A DNA stretch of 26,431 bases, taken from assembly GCA_026914095.1 (NCBI GenBank), contig JAPPIY010000211.1, forward strand, positions 1 through 26,431, given 5' to 3'. Origin of the DNA: Oligoflexia bacterium. GTDB taxonomy: Bacteria > Bdellovibrionota > Bdellovibrionia > Bdellovibrionales > UBA1609. The position numbers were made by a program, and so were the translations under genes. Shown here piece by piece: positions 23,721-26,431 of this stretch. The stretch's first letter is position 1, and each line of letters opens with the position of its first letter. Under the pieces are notes generated by a model. That model was not told the origin of the DNA. It did not search any database and saw only the letters and a program-made list of their open reading frames with translations.

Positions 23721-24085
23721 AGAACTTGACCTGGCTCGTAGACATAGTATCCATTATAAGCTCCATAAGCGCAGACACAAGGCGTTCCTCTAAAGTAACA
23801 GGTGTTCTGAACCCATGGAGATGGAAAAGAAGGCAGGCTTAAACAGGCGTGAAAAAAGTTTTGATTTAAGCAAGCTGAAAACCATTGATTTTGATAATTA
23901 GGGACAAACATAGAACACACATTCCCTGTATAGGTGTAACAGATAGAGCTTTGATTATAAGGACATACTGCATACTGTGAAACAGGAGGGTAGGGAGCTG
24001 ACGGATATAGAGGGTAATAAGCGAAAACTGAAAAACTAAAAATAAACAGCGCAATTAGAGCTGTTGCTTTTGTCAGGAATATCAT
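23717..24085 (-). CDS. Small secreted Cys/Tyr-rich protein
   Basis: 122 residues. Signal peptide MIFLTKATALIALFIFSFSVFA, probably cleaved after VFA-YY. The mature ~100 residues have eight Cys and many Tyr, Pro and Asn (YYPLYPSAPYPP, QSSICYTYTG, TPCVCAYGAYNGYYVY), suggesting a disulfide-stabilised small envelope or surface protein. A strong GGAGG site precedes the ATG at 24085 by four bases. The 3' end overlaps the histidine kinase stop tail-to-tail. No family recognised; a coat, adhesin or inhibitor role is possible but unsupported. Confidence 0.7.
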   Translation of the reverse strand: MIFLTKATALIALFIFSFSVFAYYPLYPSAPYPPVSQYAVCPYNQSSICYTYTGNVCSMFVPNYQNQWFSACLNQNFFHACLSLPSFPSPWVQNTCYFRGTPCVCAYGAYNGYYVYEPGQVL

Positions 24086-24230
24086 GCGTCCTCCTTTTTC
24101 TATACCACTTAGTTAGCATAAGTTGGTTTTTTAATCAATATAAATTTCTATATCGGAAAATTTTTCACTTTTTTTGTTCAGTAAGGCTCTAAAAGCTGTT
24201 TTTTGACTTTAAACCTTTTATATGATACTT

Positions 24231-24383
24231 AATACTGATTGTGTTTAAAGTTTTTTCTAAAGATTTTCACCCCTGTTTTCATGAGGACAGGCTTCCATGG
24301 GGACAGGCCTTTGTGAGAGTTTTGTTTTTTGTGGAAAGACGGAATAGACAGGCTGAAAGTTCAAATAGGCTTCAATGTGATTA
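24231..24383 (+). repeat. Degenerate dispersed element, copy J
   Basis: Left AATACTGATTGTGTTTAAA and right GTTCAAATAGGCTTCAATG are worn versions of the family ends. The interior has two CATG(A/G)GGACAGGC motifs, also seen in the fragment at 7660-7728. The rest of the gap 24086-24438 shows nothing recognisable except the promoter at 24390. Confidence 0.45.
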
Positions 24384-24389
24384 TTTGGT

Positions 24390-24418
24390 TTGACAATAAT
24401 TGCGCCATACAATAAAAA
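24390..24418 (+). promoter_or_regulatory. Promoter-like sequence of the 249-residue secreted protein
   Basis: TTGACA at 24390-24395, 17-base spacer, TAAAAA at 24413-24418 (4 of 6 to consensus). It sits 20 bases before the ATG at 24439. Confidence 0.4.
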
Positions 24419-24438
24419 ACTATAGAAAAGATTTAAAA

Positions 24439-25188
24439 ATGAAAAAGCTTTTTCTTTTAATTTGTGTTTTCTTTATTGTGTTTCAGACAGTTGCTTTTTC
24501 AAAATCATCAGAGAAAAATCAAGTCAGCAGGACTTCTAAAAAATTAGAAAGCGAACAGAAAGGCAGTTTATCTAATAAAGAGAAATCTAAGAGCCAAAAG
24601 GCAAAAACAAACTGCCATTTATCCGCGCGCAGTCAAAAAGCAATTAAAAGCTATACAGTTTCTAATGTGGACAGTTTTTTAAATAAAGAAGACATAGAGG
24701 ATTTATTGGACATGCATTTAGATGACATTAAAAAGGGCTGGCCAAACAAATGCCCTAAACCCTGTAAAGCGGTCAATGACTATTCCATTTTTGCAAAAAC
24801 TTATCCTCTAAGTGTCAGTCCGAATTCTTGTGATAAAACCGAAGCTAAAGAAGTTTATCCTCTCAATAAAAAATTTGTTATAGGAGGTCAAAGCAAAGCA
24901 GACAAACAAAAGGCTTATAAAAAAACAAGAGACTGGGTGTTTTCTGTTTTTGTTAATCCTTTTTATCCTTTTGCTAAAAATCCGCCTAAGGAATTTACTG
25001 ACAACAATTTAGGCAAGGCTTGCCCCTCCTGCTCTTTTTATTTGGATTACACTTATAAATATACAGCAGACAATCAGTTGGACCTAAATGTTACAGCTCG
25101 CTGTGGAGACAGAAGAACTTTTTTTTCTAAGTATAAATCTGAGTTTTTTTTGGTCAATCATTGGAAATGCGCGAAAAAAAAACCTTAG
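24439..25188 (+). CDS. Secreted Lys/Cys-rich protein of unknown function
   Basis: 249 residues from the ATG at 24439. The frame extends 13 codons further to a TTG at 24400, but only the ATG begins a proper signal peptide (MKKLFLLICVFFIVFQTVAFS), and the TTG would fall between the -35 and -10 boxes. Residues ~24-50 are a Lys/Ser-rich linker, followed by a globular region with eight Cys (PNKCPKPCKAV, KACPSCSFYLDY, ARCGDRR, NHWKCAK). It has the same Cys-rich secreted character as the proteins at 20673 and 23717. No family recognised and no catalytic motif seen. Confidence 0.7.
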   Translation: MKKLFLLICVFFIVFQTVAFSKSSEKNQVSRTSKKLESEQKGSLSNKEKSKSQKAKTNCHLSARSQKAIKSYTVSNVDSFLNKEDIEDLLDMHLDDIKKGWPNKCPKPCKAVNDYSIFAKTYPLSVSPNSCDKTEAKEVYPLNKKFVIGGQSKADKQKAYKKTRDWVFSVFVNPFYPFAKNPPKEFTDNNLGKACPSCSFYLDYTYKYTADNQLDLNVTARCGDRRTFFSKYKSEFFLVNHWKCAKKKP

Positions 25189-25295
25189 GCCGGTTTGAAA
25201 GGCTTGACGCTTATCCTAAAGGCAATGGATAAAAAATAAATTGCTTAGAAGCTATTTCAAAACCTCCCTTTTATACACTGAATTACTTTTTTAAG

Positions 25296-25505
25296 GTATA
25301 CTGGTTTGCCACCGAGAAGTTTGTCACCCCCGCGCAGGCGGGGGTCCAGTTTGAGAAAACTTCCAAAAGTCCTCACAAACAAGTCACCCCCGCACAGGCG
25401 GGGGTCCAGTCATCGTATGCTGGATTCCCGTCCTCGCCTTCGCGGGGACATGCTTTCGCGGGAATAGACTATTGTGTTGAAATTTCAAACCTGATCGGTA
25501 TAATT
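25296..25505 (+). repeat. Composite dispersed element, copy K, with two internal palindromes
   Basis: Right end TTCAAACCTGATCGGTATAA; left end GGTATACTGGTTTGCC approximates the family inverted repeat. Inside, ACCCCCGC-GCAG-GCGGGGGT (25326-25345) recurs as ACCCCCGC-ACAG-GCGGGGGT (25386-25405) exactly 60 bases later, each followed by CCAGT. A third hairpin with GCGGGGACATGC follows. It is the longest copy, apparently built by internal duplication or nesting. Confidence 0.6.
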
Positions 25506-25542
25506 AAGTGAGGCTTGATAACATATCCATTAAGCGCTGAAA

Positions 25543-26421
25543 ATGTTTTTAAACTTAAACATTGTCCTTCAATCTGTTCTGGCTTTCTTGTTGAGCTATG
25601 CCTCTTTTGTCTCTATTTATGTTTCTCTTATAAAAAGGAAGGACCTCAGTTTATTAACTGGATTTTATATTCTGACTCTTTTTTCGTTTGCTGTTTTTTC
25701 AATTTACCAGTTGTTTTTTTTCAAACAAAGCCCTCAAAAGAATTTAAAACCAAAGAAATGGCATAAAAATAAAAAAGCTCTAGCCTTAGCTTTTCTTTGT
25801 TTTTTTAGCTTTTTTGCAGGTTTTTTCAATATAAAGACACAATACAGTCGAGGGATGTTTTTTGATTCAGCGAATCAATTTTCACGCTCTTTGAGCCAAA
25901 ATCCTATAAACCGATCTGCGAAGGAGCAACAGCCTCCCTTAGATTATTATTTCAGCGCCTTTTCAGCTTATATGTTTGGCTTCAGCAAATTCGCGGTTAG
26001 GTTTCATGCCATTTTTTCTTATCTTCTTTTGGCTTGTATTATAAGCTTGATTTTTTATTTTTTTTCTTCTTCTTTGTGGATAAGCCTTATAGGCTCTTCC
26101 CTTTTTTTGATCAATCACCTTATAAGACTGCTTTCTCTTTATGGAAGGCCTTTGTCTTTAGGCCTTCTAACAGGTAGTTTGTTTTTGTTTTTTTATTTAT
26201 CTTACTGTGATAAAGACAGACTGAAATATAAAGTTTCTTTTTTCTCCGTATGCTCTTCACAATATCTTTTTATTATGTCTGTAGGGCTTCAGCCTGTTAT
26301 TCTTGCTCTCTCTTTATTTTTGTCGGCTGTTTTAGTTTTATTTAAAAGCAAAAGAAATATTTTTTTGAGTTTGTTTTTTTTATTTAAAATTAATAAAAAT
26401 ATTAATAAACACTACCAATAA
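25543..26421 (+). CDS. GT-C-type membrane glycosyltransferase, apparently truncated
   Basis: 292 residues with about eight hydrophobic helices. After the first three helices and a Lys-rich loop, the segment MFFDSANQFSRSL...EQQPPLDYYF (about 105-137) resembles the first periplasmic loop of PMT/ArnT-like glycosyltransferases (GT39/GT83), with an acidic residue (Asp109) and the P-P-L-x-Y-Y motif that contact the polyprenyl-phosphate sugar. VRFHAIFSYLLLACIISLI continues in the family style. Typical members exceed 450 residues and have further helices and a periplasmic domain. Here the frame stops at TAA (26419-26421) after an AT-rich, Asn/Lys-rich end (FKINKNINKHYQ) unlike a membrane protein tail, so the 3' part seems lost by frameshift or rearrangement. 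The start ATG has a weak ribosome site. Confidence 0.6.
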   Translation: MFLNLNIVLQSVLAFLLSYASFVSIYVSLIKRKDLSLLTGFYILTLFSFAVFSIYQLFFFKQSPQKNLKPKKWHKNKKALALAFLCFFSFFAGFFNIKTQYSRGMFFDSANQFSRSLSQNPINRSAKEQQPPLDYYFSAFSAYMFGFSKFAVRFHAIFSYLLLACIISLIFYFFSSSLWISLIGSSLFLINHLIRLLSLYGRPLSLGLLTGSLFLFFYLSYCDKDRLKYKVSFFSVCSSQYLFIMSVGLQPVILALSLFLSAVLVLFKSKRNIFLSLFFLFKINKNINKHYQ

Positions 26422-26431
26422 CTTTTAAATA

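Noticed and set aside
25326..25405. Two similar palindromes 60 bases apart considered as a minimal CRISPR array
   Set aside because: Only two units; they have the core hairpin of the dispersed element and lie inside its terminal repeats; no cas genes are present.

Overview
The window is AT-rich, densely coded bacterial DNA. It carries many secreted or lipid-anchored proteins, two predicted peptidoglycan-cleaving lipoproteins, an outer-membrane beta-barrel protein, a CGFS glutaredoxin and a type II glutamine synthetase. This points to a Gram-negative bacterium. A relative of the Bdellovibrio-like lineages is my best guess, but that is inference and weak. I found no tRNA, rRNA, CRISPR array or intact transposase.

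Layout. Positions 1-414 are the 3' end of a probable NADP-isocitrate dehydrogenase. Then come a TVP38/DedA-type membrane protein (644-1336, +), a Cache-domain lipoprotein whose frame breaks at an A9 run (1367-1910, -), and a 971-residue lipoprotein with 46-55-residue helical repeats and a transglycosylase-like domain (2148-5063, -). These are followed by uvrB (5334-7334, -), an MltB-like lytic transglycosylase (7734-9035, -) and a lipase-like alpha/beta hydrolase lipoprotein (9435-10799, +). Next are a 44-residue secreted peptide (minus strand), a PDZ + SH3-like + beta-barrel protein that seems to start at a rare ATT codon inside the end of dut, and dut itself. A decayed AAA-ATPase gene lies upstream of dut.

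The second half is almost all on the + strand: an HD phosphohydrolase, an SPFH/prohibitin protein, an enoyl-CoA hydratase, glutamine synthetase II, a periplasmic metallophosphoesterase and a monothiol glutaredoxin. After these come a decayed Cys-rich lipoprotein gene, a 668-residue Cys-rich secreted protein with a CHAP-like C-terminus, a sensor-less histidine kinase, two more secreted Cys-rich proteins and a GT-C-type membrane glycosyltransferase that ends early.

Genes stand mostly alone, separated by gaps that nearly all hold one copy of a short dispersed element. Its ends are inverted repeats (best copy TTATACCAATCCTGTTTG / CAAACAGGATTGGTATAA at 16435-16521) around a CCCGCGAAAGCGGG-type core hairpin. 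It looks like a non-autonomous MITE family. A second, unrelated inverted-repeat element (22776-22906) cuts off the gene that was coupled to the histidine kinase. Four + strand genes carry a clear TTGACA -35 box. The main themes are envelope remodelling (two transglycosylase-type lipoproteins, a CHAP-like protein, a beta-barrel fusion) and repeat-driven gene decay.
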